Position numbers and translations under genes: made by a program
Notes under the pieces: model-generated
What the model was told of the DNA's origin: nothing
The model's input: only the letters and a program-made list of their open reading frames with translations
Databases searched by the model: none
In this document: piece after piece, positions 1 through 9,815 of the stretch
Layout: every line of letters begins with the position of its first letter
Position numbering within the stretch: the stretch's first letter is position 1
Origin: Malassezia japonica
Lineage: Eukaryota; Basidiomycota; Malasseziomycetes; Malasseziales; Malasseziaceae
Direction: 5' to 3'
Length of the DNA stretch: 64,000 nt
Assembly (NCBI RefSeq): GCF_029542785.1
Contig: NC_083370.1
Location: 1,610,001-1,674,000 of the forward strand

Positions 1-2
1 GC

Positions 3-137
3 TACAACTGCATCGGTGCGGATCTTCAAGTAGCTGAAGTGCTTTCCGTAGGTCTAGCCATCGGCAAGTACGTTCACAACTTTCTCCAGTGCAGACTGCA
101 GCAGGGCTATGCCATTGCTGCAATCCGACTAGCTTAG
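3..137 (+). CDS. Possible 3' end of a gene entering from the left edge
   Basis: One frame is open from the window edge to a TAG at 135-137, encoding about 44 residues with a hydrophobic C-terminal portion. I do not recognise the protein, and an open frame of this length could arise by chance. A strong hairpin follows the stop immediately, which fits a gene end but proves nothing. Confidence 0.2.
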   Translation, partial: YNCIGADLQVAEVLSVGLAIGKYVHNFLQCRLQQGYAIAAIRLA

Positions 138-141
138 CTAC

Positions 142-172
142 CCAAAAGCCCCTGCGAACAGGTGCTTTTTGG
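142..172. repeat. Hairpin-forming inverted repeat
   Basis: CCAAAAGC, a short spacer, CCTG, a CGAA loop, CAGG and GCTTTTTGG form an almost perfect stem of about 12 bp with one bulge. It lies just after the possible stop codon at 137. It could be a 3' processing or terminator-like structure. The rest of 173-707 shows no gene: it is moderately AT-rich towards 540-700 and serves as the downstream flank of the permease gene. Confidence 0.4.
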
Positions 173-707
173 CAACACTATGCATCTCTCTGTACCCTTG
201 GCGAGCGCAGCCGCTGAGCGAGCTGGCTTCTAGCACGAGACGTGAGAGACACAGGTCCTAAGGATCGCATTCTACAAGCCTACTGAGCTGCGCTTTCGCG
301 CTGCCTTTCAGCTCGTCTCTATTACTCTCGACTTTCGCCGATTTCATGAAGGTTGTCTTCAAACATCCCTCCAACAGATGTCCCTATTTGGCTACTGGCC
401 CAATGTGGAGATTGGCTTCTGACCCATCCCTTTCAGGACGTGGCCATTTTTGCGCAAGCCCCCGTTACCTGCCTAGGCCTTAATGTGGAGGTTCCCTTAG
501 TCCGTTTGGCTGCGTCACATTGAAGAACTTTGCGTTGCGATACTAGGAATTATCCATCATTCTAGTAATATATACAGATGTTCAACAAACGGTAGATGGT
601 TTATAGATACATAATATACAAATGCTATACGGGGAAGGTTTGCACGCAAATGGTGCCTTATTCACATACGTAAAGAGAATCAAGGTATGGGACCGACCCT
701 AGACTAT

Positions 708-2528
708 TTAATGGCCATCCCAAACAAGATTCTGGGTGTTCGTAGCAGACTGCTCTGGGTCTGCTGTTTTTGCAACCATAGATTCGACTGTCGTGGTCTT
801 TTCTGAATCGTGTAACGAACCCGTCTCTTCGTCAGACTGGGTATTCAGATCGGGGTGGTAGTTTTGCTCTTCCTTCATGAGAGTGATAATACCAGCATCT
901 TCAGACTTCAAGGGATCAGCCTCCCAAGATGGCTTGGGCTCATAGTAGCCCTTTTCAGTAACGGAGTAGCCTCCAGTGACTGGGAAAAATTGGCATAATG
1001 CAGTGTAGATGACCATCGCCGCCAAGAAGCCAATAGGGTAAGCAAGCGTGTAGATATGCTGAGCAGCGCTTGAAACTTTGATGCGACCGTTGCTGACAGC
1101 ACCAACAAAACCGGTGATTAGAATAGCGATACCTCCAAAGTAGGCAACATATGCGCGCCAGTTCACGCCGTAGAAATAGCGATAGTCATTCTGTGCATCG
1201 GGCTTCTTTGAGAAAGAGTATAATGCAGACACATTGAGCTTGCCTCTCCGGACGATGTAATAATCAGCAATGATCACGCCGGATACAGTGGAGAGGAACA
1301 TGGAATATGCAGCGAGATAGTTTGTGAAGTTGTTAGATGTAGCCAGTAGGCGCCATGGTGTGATGGCAAATGCCAGGGCAGCACAGATTAACGCGCCGCG
1401 ACGGACATTGATGTACCGAGGGAATAGCGCAGAAAGGTCGTGGCCAGCTGAAAGAGAGTTCGCAGAGATATTGGCGCCTAGTTGTGCCAGGCTGAATGCA
1501 AGTGTCAAGAAAAATACGCCTGCACGCGTGCCGGGATCGTGCGGGGCACGGTCTAGGCGCAGTGTGAGCACATCGAGAGGGTTCCATGAAGTGACTCCAA
1601 ATTGCTTGCGGGTAGAATAAGTGATGATAATGCCAAATAGGGAAGTGATACTGAAAATGAGAGGAACAGTTACCAATTGAGGCATCACTGTGTTCCTGGG
1701 GTGGCTAGCATATCGGCAAAAGTCGGTCATATTCAGCACAAGTGAAGAGTTGTTTGCGATGCCCGAGATCAGAGCACTCATAAATGCCCAACCGGCCTTG
1801 GAGCCGGTAATTCCCTTGCTGCTGTTCATGTCTCCTACACCCTTGTTGTCATACACACACCAAATAAGGAGCGCAATTGAAGCCATTGGCGTTGTGATCG
1901 ACTTAAGCGTGAATAAGTGACGGATGCTTTGCGGCCGGGCAGCCACGGCCGGGATCGAAACGAGAGAGAAGATGAAGAACGCCACAAAGTAGGCCGTGTT
2001 TGCATTTTCTTCGTGTATCGCGCCCTTCATATTGTTATACGAAGGAATAAGGCAGCGGAGCAGTAGCTGGATACACTGTCCGCCGATAGCGCTCTGCACG
2101 CCGTACCAGATAATGGCCAGCACCACTCGGTTGATCACAGGCCAGAAACTTCCAAAGATACCAAAGCTGGAACGTGCCATGACAGGGAACGGCGTGTGGT
2201 ACACAGCACCCATCCGGCCGGAGATAGTCACTAAAATGCCAACGACAGTGTACCCCAGGATAATCGCAATCCATCCCTGCCACCATACAAGACCTTCGCC
2301 TGTAGATGGAGAAATGGCTGCACCTGCAATCATGAACGTGTTCAAGTTCAGCCCATCCGAGATCCAGTACGTGACATAGTTGTAGTAGCGCCATGTCCGG
2401 CCCTCTGGCGGCACTGGGAGCATGTCTCGGTTATGCAGCAGAGCCTCTGCGTGAGATACGTCATCACCAGCAGCCCCTGGGACACGGAGCACTTTCCGTG
2501 CCTCCAGGATCCTACCAAAGGTGGACAT
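708..2528 (-). CDS. NCS1-family nucleobase:cation symporter (uracil/uridine/allantoin permease type)
   Basis: The 606-residue protein is a multi-pass plasma-membrane transporter of the NCS1 family, related to yeast Fur4, Dal4 and Fui1. It begins after an N-terminal cytoplasmic segment with the family-typical run TWRYYNYVTYWISDGLNLNT leading into the first membrane segment. Further hallmarks are GRMGAVYHTPFPVMARSSFG after the second segment, the helix with WYGVQSAIGGQC, and about 12 hydrophobic segments in all. The charged C-terminal tail (about 100 residues, rich in E, D and T) is cytosolic in this family and often carries turnover signals. I start at the ATG at 2528 because the upstream in-frame extension is not family-like. 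Substrate (uracil, uridine, allantoin or thiamine relatives) cannot be fixed from sequence alone. Confidence 0.93.
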   Translation of the reverse strand: MSTFGRILEARKVLRVPGAAGDDVSHAEALLHNRDMLPVPPEGRTWRYYNYVTYWISDGLNLNTFMIAGAAISPSTGEGLVWWQGWIAIILGYTVVGILVTISGRMGAVYHTPFPVMARSSFGIFGSFWPVINRVVLAIIWYGVQSAIGGQCIQLLLRCLIPSYNNMKGAIHEENANTAYFVAFFIFSLVSIPAVAARPQSIRHLFTLKSITTPMASIALLIWCVYDNKGVGDMNSSKGITGSKAGWAFMSALISGIANNSSLVLNMTDFCRYASHPRNTVMPQLVTVPLIFSITSLFGIIITYSTRKQFGVTSWNPLDVLTLRLDRAPHDPGTRAGVFFLTLAFSLAQLGANISANSLSAGHDLSALFPRYINVRRGALICAALAFAITPWRLLATSNNFTNYLAAYSMFLSTVSGVIIADYYIVRRGKLNVSALYSFSKKPDAQNDYRYFYGVNWRAYVAYFGGIAILITGFVGAVSNGRIKVSSAAQHIYTLAYPIGFLAAMVIYTALCQFFPVTGGYSVTEKGYYEPKPSWEADPLKSEDAGIITLMKEEQNYHPDLNTQSDEETGSLHDSEKTTTVESMVAKTADPEQSATNTQNLVWDGH

Positions 2529-3064
2529 GGTCGCTGAAGAACAATTTTCGCGACGCGCCTTTGGGAAAAAGAGGCGCGTCACTTGCGCCAATTTTTTGAC
2601 GGATTAACTGGGGATATGCACGCGTATTAGCTATCGCACTTCTTGATTCGAGGTATCGGACACATTAGGTAATCGTGTCAGCCGAGCCAAAAAAGCGCGC
2701 ATCATGCGTGACACATGGCGTAGGCTGGACTTGTAGTACATCGAGGCACACGAGACCCATGCTTGTTAGAATATGGAGCGCAGCTGCGCATGGTTGTGGT
2801 TAGAGAGTGGTTGCTATCTCGGACTGCGGTTATGCTTTGCTTACTGGCTGAGTCGCGGCGCTTGTGCCAAGAAAATTCGTGCTTTTTCAATCAGTTCAAT
2901 TCTTTGCGAACATGTATGGGCTTTATCGTGGTACAGACAAGTAGGCAATCTCAATAGGGTGCGTGTAGCAGCTTTCTAATCGGAATCTTGGTCGGTGAGT
3001 CTAACGCTGTTCGAATCGGTCGTTTTTGGTCGTGTGCAGTCCTTCTCAGCAATCGCCAGGTCGA
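2529..3064. other. Intergenic region upstream of the NCS1 permease gene
   Basis: 536 bp lie between the permease start and the stop of the GFA-domain gene. Short open frames here look random and none has recognisable protein character. It should contain the permease promoter and the 3' end of the GFA-domain gene. I see no clear repeat, RNA gene or regulator site. Confidence 0.5.
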
Positions 3065-3469
3065 CTAGGACGCCTGCTCGGGGTATTGAGGCAGGCCATC
3101 ATTGATAGTGTCCCAGTCGGCCTTGGAATCGACATAGAAATGAAACCCGGGTCGCGTTTGTATGTCTCCATCCAGCACTCCGGCGCGAAGTCTCAGTTTG
3201 TCGGGCATGGCCGTGCGTTGGCTGTAGATGGGCGAGCCGCAGCGGCCACAGAACTTGCGGAGTTTCCCGGGGGTGGATTCGTAGGATTTAAGTAGGTCTT
3301 CGCCGCTTTGCAAGGTGAAGTTAGCGGTGTCGATCGGGATAGCGCATGCGAATGCGGATCCGTTCGCTTTGCGACATTGCTTGCAATGGCAGACTTGGAT
3401 CAGAGGAAGATCCCCCTGTACTACATAGGTCACTCCCCCGCAAAGACAGCTTCCAGTGTGCTGCGGCAT
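3065..3469 (-). CDS. GFA/CENP-V-domain zinc protein
   Basis: This 134-residue single-domain protein has the three cysteine clusters of the GFA (glutathione-dependent formaldehyde-activating, CENP-V-like) fold in order: GSCLCGGV near residue 7 (CxC), CHCKQCRK near 27 (CxCxxC) and CGRCGSPIYS near 75 (CxxC). These bind zinc ions. The length equals a typical stand-alone fungal member. Members bind glutathione adducts or are uncharacterised; the true substrate is unknown. The start ATG lies a few bases from a CCACGTGG palindrome (3473-3480). The gene is intronless. Confidence 0.88.
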   Translation of the reverse strand: MPQHTGSCLCGGVTYVVQGDLPLIQVCHCKQCRKANGSAFACAIPIDTANFTLQSGEDLLKSYESTPGKLRKFCGRCGSPIYSQRTAMPDKLRLRAGVLDGDIQTRPGFHFYVDSKADWDTINDGLPQYPEQAS

Positions 3470-4037
3470 GGTCCACGTGGCCTGGCTAGTTGCGACAGTG
3501 GGCTCTCAAGCGGTAGGATGTGAGGGTGACTCCCCCGCTACTCTAATTTGGCACATTTTCGCAATTGGCTACCTCCACTTCGGCGTAATCGGGGATGGCC
3601 ACGGGTATCTTGGGTCGAGCGTGGTGCTCCGAAAACTAGACCAAGAAAGGAGAAGGCGCAGATTTCGAAACGAGCCACCTGCGCACACGCTATCGGACCT
3701 TATTTTCCAAGTGCATGCTCTTCAAAAGCTGATCACATGCCAGTTAAGGGGGATGAACCCAACCACGTGCCAACTGAGCGTCCCAGCCAAACTTTCCGAT
3801 CCCCCGATCACCCATGCGCCTCGCGCAGCCACACGCGCCGATTCCTGCGCATCCGATCCTCGTGTGGGCGCGTTTGTAAATTAAGGGATGCGCGAAATTT
3901 TTGCTGACTGGCGCACTTGCACGTGTTAGATCCGTGCATACGCTGGACCCCTTCTTTTAACAGATCCAAGAAATTCTCGTAGATAAATGAAGCAGTGCGT
4001 AACTAGAACATACCCCTATACACACAATTCTTCCAAG
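3470..4037 (+). promoter_or_regulatory. Promoter region of first GIT1-type gene with three CACGTG boxes
   Basis: 568 bp without a gene. It holds CACGTG at 3474-3479, 3764-3769 and 3920-3925, starting 564, 274 and 118 bp before the downstream ATG. CACGTG is the core site of Pho4/Cbf1-type bHLH factors, and yeast GIT1 is a known Pho2/Pho4 target. The leftmost box also sits directly upstream of the GFA-domain gene and may serve that instead. Binding here is inference. Confidence 0.5.
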
Positions 4038-5582
4038 ATGGCCGAGGTCGTCGTAGCCCCCGGGCCTGTGTCCATGGAGGACCGCACCATTTCATGGAAG
4101 AAGATCGGAACGATCGCCGCATGTGGTACTGCGCTTTTTGCGGATGGCTACGTGAACAACTCGATCGGACCTGTGAACACAATCCTAAAGAAGCTGTACC
4201 CCAAGATCTACCCCCACAAGCAGCCTATTGTCACGGCGATCGCCTTTGTCGGCACTGTTGTCGGTATGGTGGTCTTTGGCTACTACTCGGATGCCATCGG
4301 CCGCAAGAGCGGTATGATTGTCGCCTGCCTTATTATTATTGTCTTCTCTGCTCTCTCCTCGGGCTCGTACTTCAACGGCGAGACTGGGCCTATGATTGAC
4401 ATGCTCACCGCGTGGCGCTTCTTTACGGGTATCGGTGTCGGTGCCGAGTATCCGACTGGCTCGGTCGCTGCTGCCGAGCAGTCGGAAGAGCTTCCCAAAT
4501 CGTTTCAACACGCCCCCTTCATTCTTGCTACCAACCTGGCGCTCGTGATGGGCTCCGTGTGCGCCAACATGGTCCCCTTTATCCTTACGCTGATCTGCAC
4601 GGAAAATCACCTGCGCCTTGTCTGGCGCCTGTCGATTGGTCTGGTCATCGTCCCTTGCCTGTTTGTCCTTCCATTCCGCATGGTCGTCAAGCAGCCGAAG
4701 CTGTACGTCAACGGTGCCATGAAGCCGAAAAAGACTCCTTACTGGCTGGTGATCAAGTTCTACTGGTTCCGCCTCACGAGTATCTCTGTCCTGTGGTTCA
4801 TTTATGACTTTATCGTCTTTCCCATCGGCATCTTTTCTTCGCTCATTATCAACACAATCATTGGTCAGAAGGCACCCTTGTGGAAGTCCTTCGCCTGGAG
4901 TGCCCTGATTGTTGTCTTTGGTATTCCCGGTTCCGTCATCGGTGCTTTCCTCGCAGACAAGATTGGTCCTAAGCGCACGTTCATTGTCGGCATCACGCTA
5001 CAGATTATTACGGGCTTTATCATGGCCGGTCTTTTCTCGAGGCTGCACAGCTGTATCCCGGCCTTTTGCGTCGTCTACGGTCTCTTCCAATCGTTCGGCC
5101 AGCTTGGTCCTGGTGATAACCTTGGCCTTCTTGCCTCCAAGTCGTGCGCGTCTGGTGTCAAAGGTCAGTTCTACGGTATTGCCGCGGCGATCGGAAAGAT
5201 CGGTGCCTTTGCCGGAACGTACGCCTTTCCGGTGCTCCAGTCGCACTATGCTGCGCCCAAGAATGGCGTCATCATCGACCAGCGTTACTACACTGTGCCG
5301 TTCTACCTCTTTGCCTCGCTCGATATCATTGTTCTGCTCATGTTGATCTTTGTGATCAAGGAGCGCAGTGCTGATTGCCAGATCAAGGAGGAGATGGAGT
5401 TCAAGCAATACCTTCTCGACAACGGTGTCAACCTCTCGAGCATCGGTCGTACCGACACGCTTGCCTCGAACGAGACCATTGTCGAGGACTTTGTCGAGAA
5501 AGCCGACCCCGAAATGGCCGCCCCTCCTGCCCAGGAATTCGCTACGCAGAAGAACGAGACCGTTGCGCCCCACCCTTATTAG
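4038..5582 (+). CDS. GIT1: Glycerophosphodiester/phosphate permease, MFS, first tandem copy
   Basis: This 514-residue plasma-membrane transporter belongs to the phosphate:H+ symporter branch of the MFS and most resembles yeast Git1, which imports glycerophosphoinositol and glycerophosphocholine. Visible features are DGYVNN in the first membrane segment, the MFS loop GYYSDAIGRKSG near residue 80, GIGVGAEYPTGS in the fourth segment, a central loop near 220-240, and the GQLGPGDNLGLLASKSCA run in the second half. About 12 membrane segments are evident, with an acidic C-terminal tail. I choose the ATG at 4038 over the in-frame one at 3987 because the tandem paralogue starts at the same place in the same CCAAGATG context. 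The two copies are clearly homologous over their whole length, so this is a local duplication. Confidence 0.9.
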   Translation: MAEVVVAPGPVSMEDRTISWKKIGTIAACGTALFADGYVNNSIGPVNTILKKLYPKIYPHKQPIVTAIAFVGTVVGMVVFGYYSDAIGRKSGMIVACLIIIVFSALSSGSYFNGETGPMIDMLTAWRFFTGIGVGAEYPTGSVAAAEQSEELPKSFQHAPFILATNLALVMGSVCANMVPFILTLICTENHLRLVWRLSIGLVIVPCLFVLPFRMVVKQPKLYVNGAMKPKKTPYWLVIKFYWFRLTSISVLWFIYDFIVFPIGIFSSLIINTIIGQKAPLWKSFAWSALIVVFGIPGSVIGAFLADKIGPKRTFIVGITLQIITGFIMAGLFSRLHSCIPAFCVVYGLFQSFGQLGPGDNLGLLASKSCASGVKGQFYGIAAAIGKIGAFAGTYAFPVLQSHYAAPKNGVIIDQRYYTVPFYLFASLDIIVLLMLIFVIKERSADCQIKEEMEFKQYLLDNGVNLSSIGRTDTLASNETIVEDFVEKADPEMAAPPAQEFATQKNETVAPHPY

Positions 5583-6225
5583 ACGATCATCTCTATTCCC
5601 ATAACGCCCCAGGTCCTTTGCCGAGTCTATCCCATGTAATGCCCCCGAAGATCAATAGGCTCCCAAATAAGTGTAAGGTTATTCAAAATGAATCTGAATC
5701 TATACGAGCGCTAAGCTTCGGCGGGGCAATAATCCGCGACACTGCTGCACGTGTACGAGCTTGTTCTCGCTTGTCGTGTTCATGCGATATGAATACTGTG
5801 ACAAACGCACGCCGACTACTCCGCACGACCGTGCTCATCGCTCACCACCCTTGGCTTGCGATGAGCCAAGTCCCGTCCCTCGACACTGAGAATCCTCCGC
5901 AATGCCTGACCAGGTAGGGGGCTTGCGTGGTATGCGTAGCTTCACGTGAATAGGACAGTGTCGCTCGCCCGGCCCAATGGGGGGCCATGTGCGTATAATG
6001 AACGTTCCAATTTGGGCGTTTATTCGATCCTGTCGAGTCTAAATTTAACCCAATCCCCTACAGGTACGCGCTTGAATTGCATTATGCCCGCAGCTCAGCA
6101 AGCGCACGTGCGCACTCAAAGAGCAAGTGCGCAGGGACCTGGTCATTATAGGGCACTAGCGTCAAGAGTTTAAAAAGTCTAGGTGTCGAGAGTTTGCGTC
6201 TCTCAGTCCCCTGCCACTATCCAAG
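5583..6225 (+). promoter_or_regulatory. Promoter region of second GIT1-type gene with three CACGTG boxes
   Basis: 643 bp between the tandem transporters. CACGTG occurs at 5748-5753, 5943-5948 and 6105-6110, starting 478, 283 and 121 bp before the ATG. The proximal one is inside a 12-bp palindrome GCGCACGTGCGC (6102-6113). The two proximal spacings closely match those of the first copy (118 and 274). A TTTAAAAA run near 6170 could be a TATA-like element. No gene is seen. Confidence 0.5.
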
Positions 6226-7818
6226 ATGTCGGAGACCGTACTCGATGCTCCCATCATCCGGGATGTTGACCGCAAGTTTTCCTGGAAGAAGTTTGGTACC
6301 ATTGTCGCTTGTGGTGCCGCTCTGTTCTCGGACGGCTACGTGAACAACTCGGTCGGTATGGTGAACACCATCCTCAAAAAGCTCTACAAGCCGATCTACA
6401 CGGAGAATGATTTCTCTGAGCTTGTTACTTCTATTGCCTTTGCTGGTACCGTCGTCGGTATGCTTATCTTCGGCTACCTTTCCGATGTTGTTGGCCGCAA
6501 GAACGGTATGATCATGGCGACGTTGATTGTCCTAGTATTCACTGCCCTAACTGCTGGCTCTTACTACAAGGGTGATGCGAAGGGCATGATCCAAATGTTT
6601 ATTGCTTGGCGTTTCTTCACCGGTGTCGGTATCGGTGCAGAGTACCCCACCGGCTCGGTCGCCGCTGCAGAGAAGACCGAGGAGATGCCCAAGCGTTTCC
6701 AGCACGGTCCTTTCGTCTTCGTTACCAACTTTGCTATCGACATGGGCTTTGTGACGTCGGCATTTGTCGGTGTTATCCTTACTTGGATCTGCGGCGAGGA
6801 ACACAACCGTCTTATCTGGCGTCTGCTGGTCGGCCTTGGTGTTGTGCCGTGTCTTATTGTGCTGCCCTTCCGCCTTGTCATGGAGCAGTCCAAGAACTTC
6901 CAAAAGGGTGCCATCAAATACAACAAGATCCCCTACGGCCTCATCCTCAAGCGCTACTGGTTCCAACTTGCGGCCATCTCGCTCGCCTGGTTCATCTATG
7001 ACTTCATCAGCTACCCCTTCGGCCTCTATTCCTCGGTGATCACCGACACTATCTTGGGTGACAGTGCCCCGCAATGGCAGTCCTTTGGTTGGGCTACTCT
7101 CATTACCAGCTTCTATCTTCCCGGATCTTTCTTCGGCGCTTGCATTGTCGACTTTATTGGCCCCAAGAAGACCTACATGATCGGCCTGACGCTGCAGATC
7201 ATCGTCGGCTTTATTATGTCGGGCCTCTACTCGAAACTTAGCAGCCACATTGCCGCCTTCTGTGTGGTTTATGGTCTTTTCCTGTCTTTCGGTGAGATGG
7301 GCCCTGGTGACAACCTGGGTCTGCTTGCCTCCAAGTCGTGTGCGACATGTGTCAAGGGCCAGTTCTACGGTATCGCGGCGGCTATCGGCAAGGTCGGTGC
7401 TTTCGGTGGAACCTATGCGTTCCAGAAGCTCCAATCTCACTGGGAGGATGCTGAGGGCAATTCCACCGACAATCTGTGGTACACCGCGCCTTTCTACCTG
7501 GGTTCGGGGCTTGCTTGCTTGGCACTTTTGATCATTACTTTCTGCATCACGGAGCGCGAGCCGAACTGTCAGGCCAAGGAGGACGAAGACTTCCGCGAGT
7601 ACCTCGCCCAGAACGGCTTCGACCTTTCGCTCATGGGCACCGACGATGTGCTCGCCACCGACGAGCTTGCGAACGAGTACGACTATGACGAGAAGCTCCC
7701 CAAGGAGGATTCCGCCGACTACCAGCACGACGAGTTTGTCCCCGCCGCCGAGCACGCCGTGGATGCGCACGAAGGCTATGCTCCCCCCACCTACCCCAAC
7801 CAGCAGCACGTCTACTAA
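6226..7818 (+). CDS. GIT1: Glycerophosphodiester/phosphate permease, MFS, second tandem copy
   Basis: 530 residues, colinear with the upstream copy: DGYVNN in the first segment, GYLSDVVGRKNG in the second loop, GVGIGAEYPTGS in the fourth segment and GEMGPGDNLGLLASKSCA later. The C-terminal tail is longer and rich in D, E, H and P. The predicted role is uptake of glycerophosphoinositol or glycerophosphocholine, or of phosphate itself, at the plasma membrane. In a lipid-dependent skin yeast, deacylated phospholipid head groups would be a natural substrate, but that is inference. The two copies differ in several membrane segments, so their substrates may have diverged. A long open frame on the opposite strand is a codon-bias shadow. 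Confidence 0.9.
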   Translation: MSETVLDAPIIRDVDRKFSWKKFGTIVACGAALFSDGYVNNSVGMVNTILKKLYKPIYTENDFSELVTSIAFAGTVVGMLIFGYLSDVVGRKNGMIMATLIVLVFTALTAGSYYKGDAKGMIQMFIAWRFFTGVGIGAEYPTGSVAAAEKTEEMPKRFQHGPFVFVTNFAIDMGFVTSAFVGVILTWICGEEHNRLIWRLLVGLGVVPCLIVLPFRLVMEQSKNFQKGAIKYNKIPYGLILKRYWFQLAAISLAWFIYDFISYPFGLYSSVITDTILGDSAPQWQSFGWATLITSFYLPGSFFGACIVDFIGPKKTYMIGLTLQIIVGFIMSGLYSKLSSHIAAFCVVYGLFLSFGEMGPGDNLGLLASKSCATCVKGQFYGIAAAIGKVGAFGGTYAFQKLQSHWEDAEGNSTDNLWYTAPFYLGSGLACLALLIITFCITEREPNCQAKEDEDFREYLAQNGFDLSLMGTDDVLATDELANEYDYDEKLPKEDSADYQHDEFVPAAEHAVDAHEGYAPPTYPNQQHVY

Positions 7819-7943
7819 GTTCGCTCTTTTTCTCCGGCTCGCCCGATAAAACAATAAGGCTTTTCAAGTCTCTTTATGTCATGTCGAACATTTTTATCTT
7901 ATGAAAAATATGTAACTAGTTTACAATTCGCAGCTAATGGAAG

Positions 7944-9781
7944 CTACCCCATTCCCCGCCCGCCGCCGGTGAGGATCAGTTTCGGCTTGCGTTTCTGGCT
8001 GCGTGCCGACGGCGCAGGCTGCTGCTCCGTCTGTGGCGCGTCGTTCGCATGCTCGAGTGCGTTCCAAGCATCGTCCATCACGCGCGTATCCGGGAGTGCC
8101 GGATCCGCGGCGGTGCTCGGCGCGGCCGGCGTCCCCCACACGGTTTTCTGAGCCGAGTGCGACTTGGGGGTCGACGCAATGCTAGGAAACGGCACGGACT
8201 GCCCCAGCGCATCCTCCTCGACGCCTGGGTGCGTTGGAAAGTGCATTTCTGCACCGATCATGGCCGAATCGCGGAACGAGAGCGTAGCGTCCGGCATGTA
8301 CGCAAATTCGCTCGGTTCCGGCGGCGGCTGGCTGCGCTGTGCGCCCTTTTCCGCCTTGGCACGCGCGCGGTTCTCGCGGGCGTCTTTTTCCTTGTGCCGG
8401 TTCCAGCGCTGCTTGAGCATGCCCTCGAACGGCTTCCACTCGATCGCGCCTTGGGTGTCGGCGAAGCGCGCCGAGGTCTGTGCCCAGTCGACCTCGAGAA
8501 AGGTCACGTCCGAGGACATGGGAAGGTGCGCAATGTACTTGCACTTGCGGCGCAGCGTCTCGTCCATCGTCCCCTCCTCTGCATGCTGGACGACAACACG
8601 CAGCGTGTCGGGAAAGTGAGCGTAAGCCCCAAAGTGCGCCAGGAGCACCTTGACGTCGAGCGGATGAATGAAAATGTTTTGTCCCGAGGCCGCCTGGTAG
8701 AAAAAGTACGATCCCGGCGGCTCGTGCGCGTCCTGCGTGTCGTGTGCGTGCGCGACGGCGTTGCGTGCCACCTGGATACGATGCAGCGCGCGCCCTTCGA
8801 GCTGGGCGTGGACGCGCGCCACCTGCTCGGCGAGGTTTTGCTTCGCGACGTGCAGAAACTCGACGCTGAGCTCGTCGGGCGTGTACTGCTGGAGCACCAC
8901 GACCTCTTTCTCGATCTCGCCAATGTCGCGCTCGAGCGACGCGGCGAGAAACTCGGGGGTGGCAATGACGATGCGTGCGAATTCGAGCGCGTCGGGCTGG
9001 AAGCAGTACACGCCCTCTGGCTGCGCAGCGCGCGGCCACGCCGCCGAGCGCGGAAGCGCGAGCGTCGTGCTCTGCGGGCGCTCGACGAGGCGCAGCGTCG
9101 TGACGCCCGGCTCCTCCCCGCCCTCTGTTCCTTTTTCCGCGAGGTACGCATGCGTAAACTGCGCCGCGTTGCGGCGGGCGTCGAGCCAGTGCACGGCCTT
9201 GAGGTCTTTTGCGTGCACGTCGTCCCAGCAGATCGGGCACCGCTTGCAGTGGCGGTGCGTCGAGATGCCTTTGGGCCGCGTGCCCTCTTCGGCGACCGTC
9301 AAGTAGTGCAGGATGCATGCGTAGCAGTACACATGCCCGCACCGCGTGATGCGTGGCGCACTCGGCGGCGAGAGGCAGATCGGACACGTCGCGTCGCTCT
9401 GCGCTGCGGTCACAGCGAGGTCGGACGTGGAGCTCATCACGACCTGCACAATGTCCTGCCAAGGGAGTGGCGCATCGGGGTTGGCAAAGTGCATCGTGCA
9501 ATCGTACGTCGGCTTCATCACGAAGCGGTACTGTGCATTGACATAGCCTGCATTAGTCTCGCAACGTACGCTCGCGGTTAAACGGCCGTGCATCGACGCG
9601 CCGTGCGCGGCGCGGCGCGCTGGGCGGCGGCGCCCGTGGCGGCAGGGTAAACGAAAGAAGCTGCATAAGACGCGGCACGTACATGGTTCAGACTCTGTCC
9701 CTTCTTCTTCCCCTGCCGATTCCCCTGTCCCCCGCGCCCTTGGGCGTCCGAGACGGGCGCGCTCTGGCCCGAGCTCACCAT
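7944..9781 (-). CDS. RNF10/Mag2-type RING-finger E3 ubiquitin ligase
   Basis: Spliced protein of 597 residues from three exons (9781-9683, 9660-9570, 9547-7944). Two 22-nt introns, 9661-9682 and 9548-9569, restore the family N-terminus: exon 1 ends in KKGQSLNH, exon 2 begins LLSFTLPPR, and exon 3 restores YVNAQYRFVMKP. A C3HC4 RING begins near residue 118 with CPICL, continues CGHVYCYAC and ends CPIC near 170. RNF10 and yeast Mag2 ubiquitinate small-subunit ribosomal proteins on stalled or defective ribosomes; the same role is inferred. The C-terminal third is basic then disordered. Its 3' end faces the second transporter across 125 bp. A longer open frame beginning at 9803 is not used because splicing gives a better family match. 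Confidence 0.88.
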
Positions 9782-9815
9782 CGCGACCGGAGTGAGAAAC
9801 CACGTGGCACTACTT
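9782..9815 (-). promoter_or_regulatory. Short promoter of the RING gene with CCACGTGG
   Basis: Only 34 bp separate the RING gene start from the stop codon of the next gene on the same strand. The palindrome CCACGTGG occupies 9800-9807, 19 bp before the start codon. The same octamer recurs in other very short promoters of this window. Confidence 0.45.

Noticed and set aside
1..707. rRNA or mobile element fragment at the left edge
   Set aside because: No recognisable rRNA segment, terminal repeats or transposase frame; only one short open frame and a hairpin.
6547..7854. 435-residue open frame antisense to the second GIT1-type gene
   Set aside because: Its composition (long runs of charged, Val-rich residues) mirrors codon bias of the sense gene; no motif, and the sense frame is a clear transporter.
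8049..9581. 510-residue plus-strand frame opposite the RING gene
   Set aside because: Arg/Val/Leu-rich shadow of a GC-rich gene; no domain. The minus-strand RING protein explains the region.
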